Numbered from the stretch's first letter, positions 26,515-36,147 are shown. The stretch: 64,000 bases of DNA from Fimbriimonadaceae bacterium (GCA_019454105.1 CP075364.1:871362-935361), one strand, 5' to 3'. Translations and numbers: made by a program. Notes: generated from the sequence alone by a model not told the origin.

Positions 26515-27573
26515 TCATGGGCCCAGCCGCCGAAGTTCTTCGGCACCCTCGGCCAGTGTTCTTGCCAGGCCTTGGGCTGTTTCGATCGTGTTCTCAATTG
26601 AGAAGCTCACCCGGATCGTGGCCCTTGCCACGCTCTCAGGGATCCCCAGCGAGGTCAGTACGTGGCTCGGCTCGGTCGAGCCGCTCGCACAGGCCGCGCC
26701 GCTGGACACGGCGAACCCCGACTGGTCGCAATAAAGCACCAGGGACTCACCATGAAGACCAAGCAGTGAGACGCTCAAAATGTAAGGACTGTTCGCTGGT
26801 CCTTCGTTGATCCTGCAATCAGGGACCTTCGCCAGACCATCGAGCACCGTTTCTCTGAGTCTTTGGACGTGTGAGAGAGCTTCTTCCCTCCGCTCCATAG
26901 CCAGGACGCAGGCCGCCCCCAGTCCGACCACGCCAGGAACATTGACGGTGCCTGCCCGCAGCCCATGTTCTTGGCCTCCGCCGGTCATCAGCGGTCTGAG
27001 AAAGGTCGGATCAGCCGCGAACAACCCCCCCACGCCTTTGGGGCCGTGAAGCTTGTGGGCCGAGAAGGAAGCGAAGTCCACGCCTTCGAGACTCAAAGGA
27101 ACCTTGCCGAGGGCCTGGGTCGCGTCGCGGTGGACTCGCGCCGATGTCCGTGGGAGGGCCAGCATCGCGCCAGTCTCGTTGTTCACGACCATGACGCTGA
27201 CCAATTCGCAGGCACCGTCCGGGGGGAGCAAGGAGTGTCCGTCGTTGCCCAACAGCGAGTGGCCCAGGACATGGGCCGTTTCCCAGACGGAACTGTGCTC
27301 GAAGGGGCTCACCGCCACGCTTTCAAACGACCTCAGGATCCAGTTGTTCGACTCGGTCGCCCCACTCGTCCAGAACACCTGCTCCGCCGAGCATCCTAGA
27401 GCCTCCGCGACCCGCTCCCTTGCCTTCGCCACGCCGGCCGCCGCGCGCTGGCCCCATTGGTGGATCGAGTTCGCGTTGCCACAGGCCTCCCCAAAGTAAG
27501 GCTCCATCTCGCGCCAGACGAGAGGGTCGACACGAGTGGTCGAAGCGTTGTCGAAATATCGGGCTGGGTCCAA
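26515..27573 (-). CDS. Cysteine desulfurase, IscS/NifS family
   Basis: A PLP enzyme of 352 residues that takes sulfur from cysteine for Fe-S clusters or tRNA thiolation. YFDNASTTRVDP at the N-terminus, VNNETGAML, the PLP lysine in FSAHKLHGPKGVGGLF and the GGGQEHGLRAGTVNVP motif are all present. The active cysteine lies in the loop SSGAACASGSTEPSHVL. The TTG start at 27573 follows an AGGGG site and lies 7 bp after the sucD stop, so the two are probably cotranscribed. No iscU or other Fe-S gene is adjacent. Confidence 0.92.
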   Translation of the reverse strand: MDPARYFDNASTTRVDPLVWREMEPYFGEACGNANSIHQWGQRAAAGVAKARERVAEALGCSAEQVFWTSGATESNNWILRSFESVAVSPFEHSSVWETAHVLGHSLLGNDGHSLLPPDGACELVSVMVVNNETGAMLALPRTSARVHRDATQALGKVPLSLEGVDFASFSAHKLHGPKGVGGLFAADPTFLRPLMTGGGQEHGLRAGTVNVPGVVGLGAACVLAMERREEALSHVQRLRETVLDGLAKVPDCRINEGPANSPYILSVSLLGLHGESLVLYCDQSGFAVSSGAACASGSTEPSHVLTSLGIPESVARATIRVSFSIENTIETAQGLARTLAEGAEELRRLGP

Positions 27574-27580
27574 TTCGCCC

Positions 27581-28468
27581 CTACCGGGCGCCCGCTGTCA
27601 AGCTGAGTGCCGCCGAGACCAGGCCGGGAACCTCGCTTGTCCTGTCGGCGATGGTCGCCCCTGCCGCCAGCATGGCGTCAACCTTCGACTGGGCTGTCCC
27701 AAGGTTCCCGCTGACGATGGCCCCAGCGTGCCCCATCCGTTTGCCAGGAGGAGCCGTCCGGCCCGAGATGAACCCCACGACCGGCTTCGACATCGTCTTG
27801 ATGTACTCGGCCGCCGTCTCTTCGTCGGTTCCCCCGATCTCGCCGATCATCACGACCGCCTTGGTCTCGGGATCCTCCTCGAACATCCGCAGAACGTCGA
27901 TGAACCGCGTCCCCGGTACGGGATCCCCTCCGATTCCGACGCAAGTCGTCTGACCGAGCCCCGCTCGAGTGAGCTCCCAAACGATCTCATAGGTCAACGT
28001 GCCTGAGCGGGAAACCATCCCGACGGGCCCGGGAGCGAAGATGTGACCCGGCATGATCCCGATCTTGCACTGCCCCGGCGTGATGATGCCGGCGCAGTTG
28101 CCGCCCAGCAGCCGAGTCCGGCCGTTCGTCCTCAGTCGGTTGACGACCTTCATACTGTCGAGGATGGGCACTCCCTCGGTGATCAAGGTGACGAACCGAA
28201 TTCCGGCCGCCTCCGCCTCAAGGACTGAGTCGGCCGCGAAGGGAGCGGGCACGAAGATGACCGAAGCGTCGGCCTGGGTCGCCTCGACAGCCTCTCGCAT
28301 CGTGTTGAACACGGGAACGCCCAGGTGGGTCGTGCCTCCTTTTCCCGGGGTCACGCCGGCCACGACTTGTGTGCCGTAGTCGATCATCTGCTGGGTGTGG
28401 AAGGAGCCTTCCCGTCCCGTCATTCCTGCCACGACCAACCGCGTGTTCCTATCGACCAGCACCGCCAT
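27581..28468 (-). CDS. sucD: Succinyl-CoA synthetase alpha subunit
   Basis: A 295-residue subunit of the ADP/GDP-forming ligase in the citric acid cycle. Evident features are the CoA-binding Rossmann segment ([17 protein letters not shown]), [49 protein letters not shown] and the phospho-histidine in [12 protein letters not shown]. The beta subunit gene (sucC), normally next door, is not in the window. A TAAGAT box lies 11 nt before the ATG, implying a leader of only a few nucleotides. Confidence 0.95.
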   Translation of the reverse strand: MAVLVDRNTRLVVAGMTGREGSFHTQQMIDYGTQVVAGVTPGKGGTTHLGVPVFNTMREAVEATQADASVIFVPAPFAADSVLEAEAAGIRFVTLITEGVPILDSMKVVNRLRTNGRTRLLGGNCAGIITPGQCKIGIMPGHIFAPGPVGMVSRSGTLTYEIVWELTRAGLGQTTCVGIGGDPVPGTRFIDVLRMFEEDPETKAVVMIGEIGGTDEETAAEYIKTMSKPVVGFISGRTAPPGKRMGHAGAIVSGNLGTAQSKVDAMLAAGATIADRTSEVPGLVSAALSLTAGAR

Positions 28469-28479
28469 AAAGCGGCACG

Positions 28480-28485
28480 ATCTTA
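28480..28485 (-). promoter_or_regulatory. Candidate -10 box for sucD
   Basis: TAAGAT on the minus strand, 11 nt before the ATG at 28468. If transcription starts about 7 nt downstream, the leader would be about 4 nt with no SD. Confidence 0.45.
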
Positions 28486-28506
28486 CCAGCCAGAGCCGTC
28501 GGCGGC

Positions 28507-29241
28507 TCAGTCCACTTTGAACAGCGAGTCAGCCAAGCCTTGGTTGACTTTGACAGCGGAGTAGCTCGTCGTACCGCCGACCTTGTCGTCCGCGTTACGG
28601 ACGGTCGCTCGGGTCGGGATCCAGACTCCGTTGAACTCCTTGGCCTGGTCATAGACAAAGGTCGCCATCAAGGTTCCCCCGAACTGGGAGTACCACTCGC
28701 GCTTGGCGGTGAACCGAGTCTTTGGATCGACCCACACCCGGTGGCGCGTCCCGTCCTTCAGCGACGGAACGTAGGTCAGGTCGAAAACATGGCAGCCGGC
28801 AAAGTCGCCCCGAGTCTCCGTCCTTACGAACTTCCCTTGGAAGAAGTCTCTGAAAAGCGAAGGGGGAAGAAGGCCAAAGTCGAGCGGAGTCTGCCGCTTG
28901 CCCGGAGATTTCGAGAGGTCCTCTTTCTGGTTGATCCTGGCCTTCGGGATCCTCACCAGGCGGGTCGTGCCGTTCACAATGAAGAAGATCGACGTGTCCT
29001 CGACCTTGGACTCCATTCTCAGCTTCAGCGGCTCCTTGATCCAGACGTTCGAGGCCTTGAAGCGGTAAGAGTTGGCGAAGTCCTCGTTGATCTTGGCGAG
29101 CTCGCGCTGGTTCGCGCTTCCGACTCTGGCGGTGAACGAGACGTCCTGAAAGTTTCGGGAGGTGACGTCTTGGATCTTTGGGTCCGCGGCACCCAAGGTT
29201 CCCGCGGCGATCAGGGCCATCATGCTCATGGGCTTTCTCAT
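28507..29241 (-). CDS. Secreted LolA-like / outer-membrane lipoprotein-sorting-type protein
   Basis: The protein has 244 residues with a short signal peptide ([15 protein letters not shown]). The body resembles LolA/LolB-fold lipid-binding proteins: an antiparallel sheet pattern with [40 protein letters not shown] and [16 protein letters not shown] periplasmic lipid or lipoprotein carrier role is plausible but unproven. ATG 29241 keeps the basic signal-peptide start MRKP; a TATAAC hexamer directly abuts this ATG, so ATG 29229 (MSMM) is an alternative. Confidence 0.65.
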   Translation of the reverse strand: MRKPMSMMALIAAGTLGAADPKIQDVTSRNFQDVSFTARVGSANQRELAKINEDFANSYRFKASNVWIKEPLKLRMESKVEDTSIFFIVNGTTRLVRIPKARINQKEDLSKSPGKRQTPLDFGLLPPSLFRDFFQGKFVRTETRGDFAGCHVFDLTYVPSLKDGTRHRVWVDPKTRFTAKREWYSQFGGTLMATFVYDQAKEFNGVWIPTRATVRNADDKVGGTTSYSAVKVNQGLADSLFKVD

Positions 29242-29317
29242 GTTATAACGCCCGGACAGGGTCTGGGGCTCTTCGCGACCTAGTCAGCAGGGCTCGCGCT
29301 GTCCGCGCGAAAGCCTG

Positions 29318-29323
29318 TATAAC
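29318..29323 (+). promoter_or_regulatory. Leaderless-type -10 box (TATAAC)
   Basis: TATAAC, preceded by TG, ends 8 nt before ATG 29332. This would start the membrane-protein cluster 29332-32777. Confidence 0.55.
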
Positions 29324-29331
29324 TCGAAGAG

Positions 29332-30366
29332 ATGGCGCGGGACGTGCTTCAAGGAAGGATGGCGGGGCGCGCCCGGTCGTTCGACCGGAGGGCGATGCTC
29401 AGGCCCATGCGCTTGAGCGAGATGCTTGATGCCGCGTTCTGGATCTACCAACGTTCGGCCGGCAAGATCCTTGTCGCCACCGCCGTTCCCGTCTCCCTTT
29501 TCTGGGCGGCCGCCGCCTACATGGCCCAGATCGTGCTCCCTTCGTTGGCTTTCACGAGAACCGATGGCGGCACCCTGGACCAGCTTTCAGAAGCGGTGGT
29601 CTCCGTCTCGCTCGGGCTTCTTGTCGCTGTGCCCCTTGCAGCGTTGGGTCTAGGCTACTCGACGGCCCGAACGATCGAGATCGTGGCCCCCAAGATCCGG
29701 GGTGACCGAGTCGCCGCGCCGCCGATTCCCCCCTGGACCGCGGCAGGGCTCGCAGCCCGGGTCTCGATCATCCAACTCCTCTATGCAGGCGGGTTCTTGC
29801 TCTTGTGCGGAGCCTTGTCGGCGGCCGGCGCCGCTCTGCAGTTCATTACGGGCCAGGACGTGTGGTCGATCCTCACTGGCAGCGTCGTGGTGATCGCCGT
29901 GACGGTCGGGTGGATCGCCATTCCGATCGGCTACCACGTGACGGCCCTGGCCGTGCCCGCTGCCTTGATCGAAGGACTCAAGCCCAGGCAGGCCGTCCGC
30001 CGCAGCTCTCGGTTGTTGCGGTCATCGATCGGGCAAACGCCTTCGAGTTTCGTGACCCTTACGGTGGCCTTGTTGCTTGCGTTCTTGGCGGCTGTGCTCG
30101 TGAGCGTGCTCTCAGGGATCCTGGCGGCTGGCGACCTTGGGACTGTGGTGCGCCAGGTCGGGGGGCCTACCCTTTTCGGCCCGATCCTTGAATCGGCTCT
30201 CCTGTCATTGCCCGCCTATGTCGCCGTTTGGCTGCTCGCACCGGTCTGGGCCATCTTAACGACGCTGCTCTACTTCGACCGGATCGTCCGTCTCGAAGCC
30301 TACGACATTCGGTTGCTGCTGGAGGACGTCCATGATTCGCGCAAGCGCACTGTTCTGCTTCCTTAG
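29332..30366 (+). CDS. Multi-pass membrane protein, function unknown
   Basis: The protein has 344 residues. A short basic N-terminus and a conserved LRPMRLSEMLDAAFWIYQRS segment are followed by about six hydrophobic segments, in the manner of glycerophosphodiester-phosphodiesterase membrane-domain proteins and related integral proteins found beside DUF4129 genes. GLKPRQAVRRSSRLLR looks like a cytosolic basic loop. No catalytic residues stand out. It overlaps the next gene by 35 bp and heads a four-gene unit, so it probably works with the DUF4129 and DUF4350 proteins at the membrane. Confidence 0.7.
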   Translation: MARDVLQGRMAGRARSFDRRAMLRPMRLSEMLDAAFWIYQRSAGKILVATAVPVSLFWAAAAYMAQIVLPSLAFTRTDGGTLDQLSEAVVSVSLGLLVAVPLAALGLGYSTARTIEIVAPKIRGDRVAAPPIPPWTAAGLAARVSIIQLLYAGGFLLLCGALSAAGAALQFITGQDVWSILTGSVVVIAVTVGWIAIPIGYHVTALAVPAALIEGLKPRQAVRRSSRLLRSSIGQTPSSFVTLTVALLLAFLAAVLVSVLSGILAAGDLGTVVRQVGGPTLFGPILESALLSLPAYVAVWLLAPVWAILTTLLYFDRIVRLEAYDIRLLLEDVHDSRKRTVLLP

Positions 30367-31258
30367 CCTGGTCGCGGCCCACGCCTGCGGCGAAACAAGT
30401 TGGACCGACGCGCTTCGCAATGCCGAGTCAGGGAGTGAGTTCGAGCGAATCGCCCAGAACTTGCCTGAGGAGCTACGCGAGGACCGATTCCTTTCTTCTG
30501 TCCTCCAGAACTCGGAGGGCGGATCGAATTGGAAGGCCAAGCGCGACCGGCTGGTCAGGGCCCTTGACGCCAAAGAAAGGACGCGGGACGCTCGACCCCC
30601 GCTCGACGCTCAAGCCGCCGCACGCACGATCCTGCGCGACGTACGCTACCGCGATCCAGGTGAGAGCAAAGGTTCGAGTTGGCTTGGCCAGGCCATGGCT
30701 CGCTTTCGGGAACTGATCAACGAATGGTTGGAAAGGATCTTTGGACACCAAAGCTTGAACGCTCCCGCTCCGGGTTTGGCCCTGGGCGCTTTGGAGCCCA
30801 TTGTTTGGGGTCTCCTCGCCTTGACCCTTGCCGTCGCGACTTTCCTCGTTGTGCGGAACACCCATTGGGCCGCCTTGCGGCGCCGAAAGTCCGTCGGAGG
30901 TCTGTTGGACGACGACGAACCTGACCGGACGGCCGACGAGTGGCTATCCGAAGCCGACAGGCTCGATAGCATCGGTCGGCACCGCGAAGCGGTCCGGTGC
31001 CTTTACATCGCCTGCCTGGTCCGACTTGACGACGCTCGCGTCTCCGCCTTCGTCCGGACCGAGACCAACTGGGAGCACGTCCGCCGGATCGAAGGAAGCC
31101 CGTCCCTACCCGAAGGGATTGAGTTTCGCCAAGTGACCCGTCTCTTTGACCGGGTCTGGTACGGGTTCCTTGACCAAAATCCGCAGTCAACGGCGGAACT
31201 CCGGTCTTTCTACGTCCACCTGATGTCAGTGCTCAAGGCGGCAGGGAGGCTCTTGTGA
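30332..31258 (+). CDS. DUF4129-domain membrane protein
   Basis: The product has 308 residues with a signal sequence (ASALFCFLSLVAAHACG), an exported helical part, one TM helix near residue 150-175 (IVWGLLALTLAVATFLVV), then a cytosolic DUF4129-type domain (ADRLDSIGRHREAVRCLYIACLVRL, TNWEHVRRI, FRQVTRLFDRVWYGF). These proteins usually accompany MoxR ATPases, DUF58 proteins and transglutaminase-like proteins; those partners are not next to it here. GGAGG 6 nt before the ATG supports the start, within the upstream gene. Confidence 0.8.
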   Translation: MIRASALFCFLSLVAAHACGETSWTDALRNAESGSEFERIAQNLPEELREDRFLSSVLQNSEGGSNWKAKRDRLVRALDAKERTRDARPPLDAQAAARTILRDVRYRDPGESKGSSWLGQAMARFRELINEWLERIFGHQSLNAPAPGLALGALEPIVWGLLALTLAVATFLVVRNTHWAALRRRKSVGGLLDDDEPDRTADEWLSEADRLDSIGRHREAVRCLYIACLVRLDDARVSAFVRTETNWEHVRRIEGSPSLPEGIEFRQVTRLFDRVWYGFLDQNPQSTAELRSFYVHLMSVLKAAGRLL

Positions 31259-32403
31259 GACCGTCGCCGCGAGCCTTCGTCTTCGCCGGGCTCGTCCTGC
31301 TTGCAGTCTCGGCCATTTTCGTCTTCGCGGGCCGGGCTGAGTCGCGTCTTTATCCCAGCGCGTGGAACACGAAGCCTAGCGGGACGGCCGCCTTTGCCGA
31401 ACTGCTCAGACTTCGAGGACACAAAGTAAGAATTGAGCGTTCGGCAAAGCCGAAGTTCACTTCTGGCGACATCGTTGTGATGCCCCTGATCGGCGGTGAT
31501 GGGTTGTCCTCTGTCGAATGGGAGACCGTCGGACCGAGACGCGAGCCGGTCGACCAGGATCCCCTCTTGACCTTTGTTCGGAAAGGAGGCAGGGCCGTCA
31601 TCGTCCACTTCTCCAGCGGTTCGACAAGGGACCTGGCCCCGCTGTCTGAACCCGTCGATCTCACATCGCCTCGTTCGGAGGCTCAGCTCAAGGTGTCGTT
31701 GCCGGTCCTCTCTGCGGGCGCCTCGCCGGGGCCGAGGTGGGGATATCCGGTTTGGTCGACTCCTACCGGTCAATGGGCCTGGGCCGAAGCTGAGGGACAA
31801 GGAGTTGTGGTCCGGCTGAAGACGGGACTGCCGATTTTGAACCGCTACTTGGGCCAACACGACAACGCGGCCGCGGGCCTCAGCGTCGTGGCGACCGTGG
31901 CGGATCCGGGGTCGAACATCGTCTTTTGGGAGACCGCGATCGGCAATGTGGAGACACCCGGCCTGCTCGGAACGCTGGGAAGCTGGGCCGTCGCCCTGCA
32001 GTGGCAACTCGCGCTGCTTGCCTTTGTGGTCGCCTATTCTTTGGGCCGCCGGTTCGGACTAGCGGAAGCGCCAAGCCCCGAACAGCGATCCGCGCGGGAT
32101 CTTGTCGATGCGTTTGGAGCGACTCTCAGAAGGGCCAGAAAAGGCGGTCACGCCTTGCGGCTTTTGGCCGTAGACGCACTCGCCGAGTGCCGTTCTGCCC
32201 TCAGGGCGCCTGTGTCGGCTCCAGCCAGCGAAGTCCTTCAACGCTTGCCGTCTCCATTGTCGGAACGGCTCGCCGAAGCCCTCGAGGGAAGGGAACATGA
32301 ACTCTCCGAGGCCCTCAGGCGCGCGTCGGAACTTGCCAGGCTTGTCAGGGAGTTCCAACAAGACACCCGGAAGGCATCCGACAGTCTTCGTCGGTCAAAA
32401 TGA
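31255..32403 (+). CDS. DUF4350-domain membrane protein
   Basis: A 382-residue protein with an N-terminal TM helix (FVFAGLVLLAVSAIFVFAG) followed by SRLYPSAWNTKPSGTAAFAELLRLRGHKV, the signature of DUF4350. Its DUF4350 domain resembles a GATase-like or Rossmann fold. A second TM helix lies near residue 245 (LALLAFVVAYSLGRRFG), with a C-terminal cytosolic helical tail. The GTG start overlaps the DUF4129 stop (GTGA). DUF4129 and DUF4350 proteins commonly pair in gliding, sporulation or envelope-stress gene clusters, so a joint membrane complex is likely. Confidence 0.78.
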   Translation: MRPSPRAFVFAGLVLLAVSAIFVFAGRAESRLYPSAWNTKPSGTAAFAELLRLRGHKVRIERSAKPKFTSGDIVVMPLIGGDGLSSVEWETVGPRREPVDQDPLLTFVRKGGRAVIVHFSSGSTRDLAPLSEPVDLTSPRSEAQLKVSLPVLSAGASPGPRWGYPVWSTPTGQWAWAEAEGQGVVVRLKTGLPILNRYLGQHDNAAAGLSVVATVADPGSNIVFWETAIGNVETPGLLGTLGSWAVALQWQLALLAFVVAYSLGRRFGLAEAPSPEQRSARDLVDAFGATLRRARKGGHALRLLAVDALAECRSALRAPVSAPASEVLQRLPSPLSERLAEALEGREHELSEALRRASELARLVREFQQDTRKASDSLRRSK

Positions 32404-32777
32404 AGGGCATGCGACTTTTGGCGATTGTATCCTTGGCCCTAGCCATGTCCGGAGGGGCTTGGGCCCAACAAACGACCAAGCCTAGTGACGAGGCAAAGGA
32501 GCGGGCCCGACTCGCGACCGAATACCAAAAAGCGAAGGCGGCCTATGCTAAGAACTCCCGCGACAAGAAAGCCAAGAGCGCGTACGTCGAAGCCACCGTC
32601 ACTTATGGCAACGCCGTGATGATGAGTCCGAACCTCGTCCCGAAGGACAAGTATCCGCAAGCCCTTAAGCTTTTCCGGGAAGCCCTGAAAGTCGATCCGG
32701 GCCACAAGCGCGCCAAAGCTAACAAGACCATGATCGAAGACATCTACAAGAGCATGGGGCGCCCAATCCCGGGCTAG
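32400..32777 (+). CDS. Small exported TPR-like protein
   Basis: A 125-residue protein with a signal peptide (LLAIVSLALAMSGGAWAQ). The mature part is highly charged and helical (DEAKERARLATEYQKAKAAY, KYPQALKLFREALKVDPGHKRAKANKTM), with one clear TPR-like motif at the end. The ATG overlaps the DUF4350 stop (ATGA), so it is part of that unit and may be its periplasmic partner. No enzymatic function is visible. Confidence 0.7.
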   Translation: MKGMRLLAIVSLALAMSGGAWAQQTTKPSDEAKERARLATEYQKAKAAYAKNSRDKKAKSAYVEATVTYGNAVMMSPNLVPKDKYPQALKLFREALKVDPGHKRAKANKTMIEDIYKSMGRPIPG

Positions 32778-32780
32778 ACT
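32775..32780 (+). promoter_or_regulatory. Possible leaderless-type -10 box (TAGACT)
   Basis: TAGACT ends 8 nt before GTG 32789 and contains the stop codon of the preceding gene. It could give the large membrane protein its own transcript; the match may be partly chance. Confidence 0.35.
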
Positions 32781-32788
32781 CCCCAAGA

Positions 32789-34672
32789 GTGGACAGTATC
32801 CAGCGGGAAGCGGCCGATCTCGCCCATAAGGACGTCGCCGTCTTTTCCAGGCGCTTTGGGATCCTGGTCGTGTTCCTGGCCCTGATGCCAGCACTCATCG
32901 GGTTTGCCAGTGCTCCGCCCGGCTCGCTCTATCTAGGGGTTCAAACCAACGTCGACGACCATATGGTCTACGCGGCCTGGATGCGGCAAGCGATGGAGGG
33001 AAGGTTCCTCTTTGAGAACCGCTTCGCAGTGGAGTCACAGCCGGGACTGACGCTCAACCTCTATTACCTGGCCCTCGGACTCATGGCGAAGGCGGTCTCA
33101 ATTCCTGTCGCCTGGCTCATGGCCAGGGCCGTGTTTTCGTTCCTCTTCGTCGTCCTTCTCGGGCGTTTCTTGCTCCGGATCGGTCTCGATGCATTCCAGA
33201 CCAAGCTGTCCATCGTCCTCGTCACGTTCGGGGGCGGCGTCGGGTTCTTTGTCTGGGAGAAGTTTGGCCAAGTCGTCGTCAACAGCCCTGAACTGCTCAA
33301 GTCCATCACAGCGGGCAAACTCCCCATCGACGTTTGGCAACCAGAAGCGTTCGTCTTCCCTTCGATGCTGACGAACGGCCTGTTCATGGCCAGTCTTTGC
33401 CTGATCCTGGTCACCCTGCAGGCAGTGATCGAATCCAAGGAGAGTTGGGCTCCCGTTCTGCGAGGAGCCTTGGCCTTCGGGGCTCTCATGAACATCCACA
33501 GCTACGACGCCCTGTTGGTCGTTCTCGTCCTCCTCGGGTTCTTAGTGGCACAACTCGCGTCGCGAGACGTCACTTGGGCATGGCTCGGCAGGACCGCGGT
33601 GATAGGACTCGGCGCCGTGCCCGCCGCAGCTTGGTTCGTCTATGTCCTCGGCCAAGACCCGGTCTTCCAATCGAGAGCGGCGACCGAGACCTTTTCGCCC
33701 GTCTTCCGCCAAGTCGCGCTCGGGCTCCTTCAGGCGGTTGTCTTGACCGGACTTGGCATTACGGCGGCAAAAGAGAAGAGAATGCTGGCCGGAATCTCGT
33801 TGGCCCTCTTCACCGGTGTCGTGGCCTTCTTTCTTTGGAGTTCAAACCCGCCGGTCGCCGACTATTCCATGGCCGGCCCCTTCGTGGCCGAGTCGGTCTT
33901 GCCGTTTCTCCTCGTCTTCGCTTCCGCTCTTGGCGCGTTGGCCTTGATGGCCAGAAAGGAGCGTGGAATCAACTTCGTTTGGGCCTGGGCATTGGTCGGA
34001 GTCGCGGCCGTCTACTTCCCGGCGCTGTTCCAGAGGAAGCTCGCCATGGGCCTCGTCGTGCCTTGGGGCATCCTCGCAGCGGTGGGTTTGAGCTCCGTGC
34101 TCAGACGCTTCGAGACGAGCACCCGCAACCTGGTCGCTTCCCTGGCGATCATCGTGACCTCGGCCTCTTCCCTCTTCTGGTTCCAGCGCGAGGCCCTTTT
34201 CATCCGGAACAACGTGGCCAGTACCGCCGTCCACCCGGTCTACTACTCCCGTGACACAAGCCGCATCTTGGCCATCTTGAGCGAGGTCAAAGGCAGAAAG
34301 GTCGTCCTGGCCATGCCAGGAGTCTGGAACCCGGTCGGACCAGCCGACTTCTCGACTCCGCTTGTGCCCGACCTCAATCCCGTCTTGACCGGTCTCGCCG
34401 GGGCCACCTCTTTCGCAGGACATTGGAGCGAGACGCCCGACTACATTCGAAAGAGAAACCTGGCCCTCAGCTTCTTTCTCGCCAGCACGACAGACCAGCA
34501 ACGGGAAGAGATCCTCCGATTCGTTCAGCCGGACTATATCGTGGCGCCGAATCCTCAGACATTTGGTTCAACTCCGACTGGAAACGGGCCGCTCTCGATC
34601 GCGGACGTCCGAAAAGTTGGCCGCGTCGTCTACGACGGCAACCAGTTCATCCTGATCAGTCTTCGGGGGTGA
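32789..34672 (+). CDS. Large multi-pass membrane protein, possible GT-C glycosyltransferase
   Basis: The protein has 627 residues. About twelve hydrophobic segments are followed by an exported C-terminal domain of about 170 residues. The first loop after TM1 carries QTNVDDHMVYAAWMRQAMEGR, with an acidic pair in the place where GT-C enzymes have their catalytic Asp, and NLYYLALGLMAKA follows. This resembles uncharacterised membrane proteins grouped with dolichyl-phosphate-mannose-type transferases. The soluble end contains GVWNPVGPADFSTPLVPD and FVQPDYIVAPNP. The function remains unassigned. It converges on the VanW gene, with a short overlap of the two ends (34656-34672). Confidence 0.65.
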   Translation: MDSIQREAADLAHKDVAVFSRRFGILVVFLALMPALIGFASAPPGSLYLGVQTNVDDHMVYAAWMRQAMEGRFLFENRFAVESQPGLTLNLYYLALGLMAKAVSIPVAWLMARAVFSFLFVVLLGRFLLRIGLDAFQTKLSIVLVTFGGGVGFFVWEKFGQVVVNSPELLKSITAGKLPIDVWQPEAFVFPSMLTNGLFMASLCLILVTLQAVIESKESWAPVLRGALAFGALMNIHSYDALLVVLVLLGFLVAQLASRDVTWAWLGRTAVIGLGAVPAAAWFVYVLGQDPVFQSRAATETFSPVFRQVALGLLQAVVLTGLGITAAKEKRMLAGISLALFTGVVAFFLWSSNPPVADYSMAGPFVAESVLPFLLVFASALGALALMARKERGINFVWAWALVGVAAVYFPALFQRKLAMGLVVPWGILAAVGLSSVLRRFETSTRNLVASLAIIVTSASSLFWFQREALFIRNNVASTAVHPVYYSRDTSRILAILSEVKGRKVVLAMPGVWNPVGPADFSTPLVPDLNPVLTGLAGATSFAGHWSETPDYIRKRNLALSFFLASTTDQQREEILRFVQPDYIVAPNPQTFGSTPTGNGPLSIADVRKVGRVVYDGNQFILISLRG

Positions 34673-36056
34673 CCGCCGAGGCGTCGTCACCGGTCGATAC
34701 TGGCGTGAGCTTCGGAGTTGGCGCGACGGGAGCCCGCCTGTTGACAGCAATGATCTGCTGGCCTCCGATATAGCGGCTGACCCCAAGGTCTTCGCGCCTG
34801 ACGACGTTTCCGTCTTGCTTGAAAGTCCTTGTGACAGAAACGGAGTGCGCCAAGCCGCCCTTTTCTTCGACCCTCTGCTTCCCAGGCGGCAAACTTGGGT
34901 CGTCAACGTACTTGATTCCCCTCGACCAACTTCGATGGCCGCTTTGAGTGATCTCAATGTCCCTGCCGGGAACCTTCTTGCCCAAGACCGCAAACCGGAT
35001 TGAGCCCTTACCGGCTTCCGCCGAGATCGCGACTGCTTGGCCCGTGGTGTTCACAAACGCCAGATCAGGGTTCGGGAAGCTCACAGCGGCATCCCGTCCC
35101 AAGGGGACATAGGGGACGGACAACGAATGGGGCGACCGCGAGACGATGTCGAATCCAGCCAAGAGAGCCGCGTTGTAGAGGGTCGTGCTCACCTGGCAGA
35201 TGCCTCCCCCAATGTCGGTGTCTCGCCTGCCTGAGACATAGACTCCTGCCTCCAAGAAACCCTTTTCGGCCGTTCGTCTCCCGAGCGTCCCGTTGAAGCT
35301 GAACTTTTCGCCAGGCATCAAGATCGTGCCGTTGATCTTTCGCGCCGCCAGCCGGATGTTGAAAGACCGGTTCCGGTTGCCTTCGCTGTAGTTTGTCGAG
35401 AATGAACTGACGACCTCGACGATCTTTGCGAGTTCTTCGTCAGGCACGCGGCGGTTCGTCTCAATGACGGGAAGCGTGATGGGTTCCCCAGTCAAGACGG
35501 CGGTCGCGGCGAGCCGGGCCAAGCCTTCGCTGTCCACCTGCAATCCAGGGACCTCGGGCCGCCTGACGACCGCTCCTTCTTTCAAAGTCGCCTGTGCGGG
35601 AGAGGGCTTTGGGAGCGTCGGATCGACTTTCTTGGCCCAGCTTTCCGCGTTTCCGCCGGACAGCGGCACGGGTTCATACTCGCGCTTCTTGACCGGTTCG
35701 TTTCGGACTTGTCGAGCGAGGGCCTCGAAAAGCCTCTCGTAGGGCAGCCTAGCAAGCTGTTCATCAACAGAAAACTCGAGGCCGATGTCGGTCGCGGTCA
35801 ACCCGGGCAACGGCCCCTTCACGAAAGGGCTGGTCACTTGCACCGGGACTGCCCGTCGTTCCGCCCACCAGACCATCAGCCTTTCAGCCGCTTGGGCCCT
35901 TGTCAGGCCTCCTAAATTGAGTCCTGACACGGTGGCGCCCGGAGCCACCTTGGGTTCGTATTGCCACTCGGCATAGCCCACGCCCCCAGCCAATGCAACG
36001 GCCCCGACGCTCAAGAAGATCAACCCCTTTCCTGATTTCCGGCTTGACTTAGGCAT
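34656..36056 (-). CDS. VanW-family protein, membrane-anchored
   Basis: The protein has 466 residues. One N-terminal TM helix (GLIFLSVGAVALAGGVGYAEW) is followed by a putative peptidoglycan-binding segment (GATVSGLNLGGLTRAQAAERL) and a middle region. The VanW domain follows at about residues 235-365, with NIRLAARKINGTILMPGEKF, YVSGRRDTDIGGGICQVS and STTLYNAALLAGFDIVSRSPHSL (partly read here). A C-terminal G5-like tail with TRTFKQDGNVVRREDLGVSRY ends the protein. VanW proteins occur in peptidoglycan-related settings; the activity is unknown. It is divergent from ilvE. Confidence 0.9.
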   Translation of the reverse strand: MPKSSRKSGKGLIFLSVGAVALAGGVGYAEWQYEPKVAPGATVSGLNLGGLTRAQAAERLMVWWAERRAVPVQVTSPFVKGPLPGLTATDIGLEFSVDEQLARLPYERLFEALARQVRNEPVKKREYEPVPLSGGNAESWAKKVDPTLPKPSPAQATLKEGAVVRRPEVPGLQVDSEGLARLAATAVLTGEPITLPVIETNRRVPDEELAKIVEVVSSFSTNYSEGNRNRSFNIRLAARKINGTILMPGEKFSFNGTLGRRTAEKGFLEAGVYVSGRRDTDIGGGICQVSTTLYNAALLAGFDIVSRSPHSLSVPYVPLGRDAAVSFPNPDLAFVNTTGQAVAISAEAGKGSIRFAVLGKKVPGRDIEITQSGHRSWSRGIKYVDDPSLPPGKQRVEEKGGLAHSVSVTRTFKQDGNVVRREDLGVSRYIGGQQIIAVNRRAPVAPTPKLTPVSTGDDASAVTPED

Positions 36057-36147
36057 GGCACGAACGAACGACTCCCCCCATCCCGTTAGGACGCTTTCTC
36101 GCGTTCAAATGATCCTTCGACGGGCCAAGGGACTCAAGGCGTTCCGG

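Noticed and set aside
26268-26597. Cysteine-containing small ORF overlapping the sigma gene start on the minus strand
   Set aside because: It overlaps both the sigma factor N-terminus and the desulfurase 3' end, has no SD or promoter of its own, and no recognisable domain.
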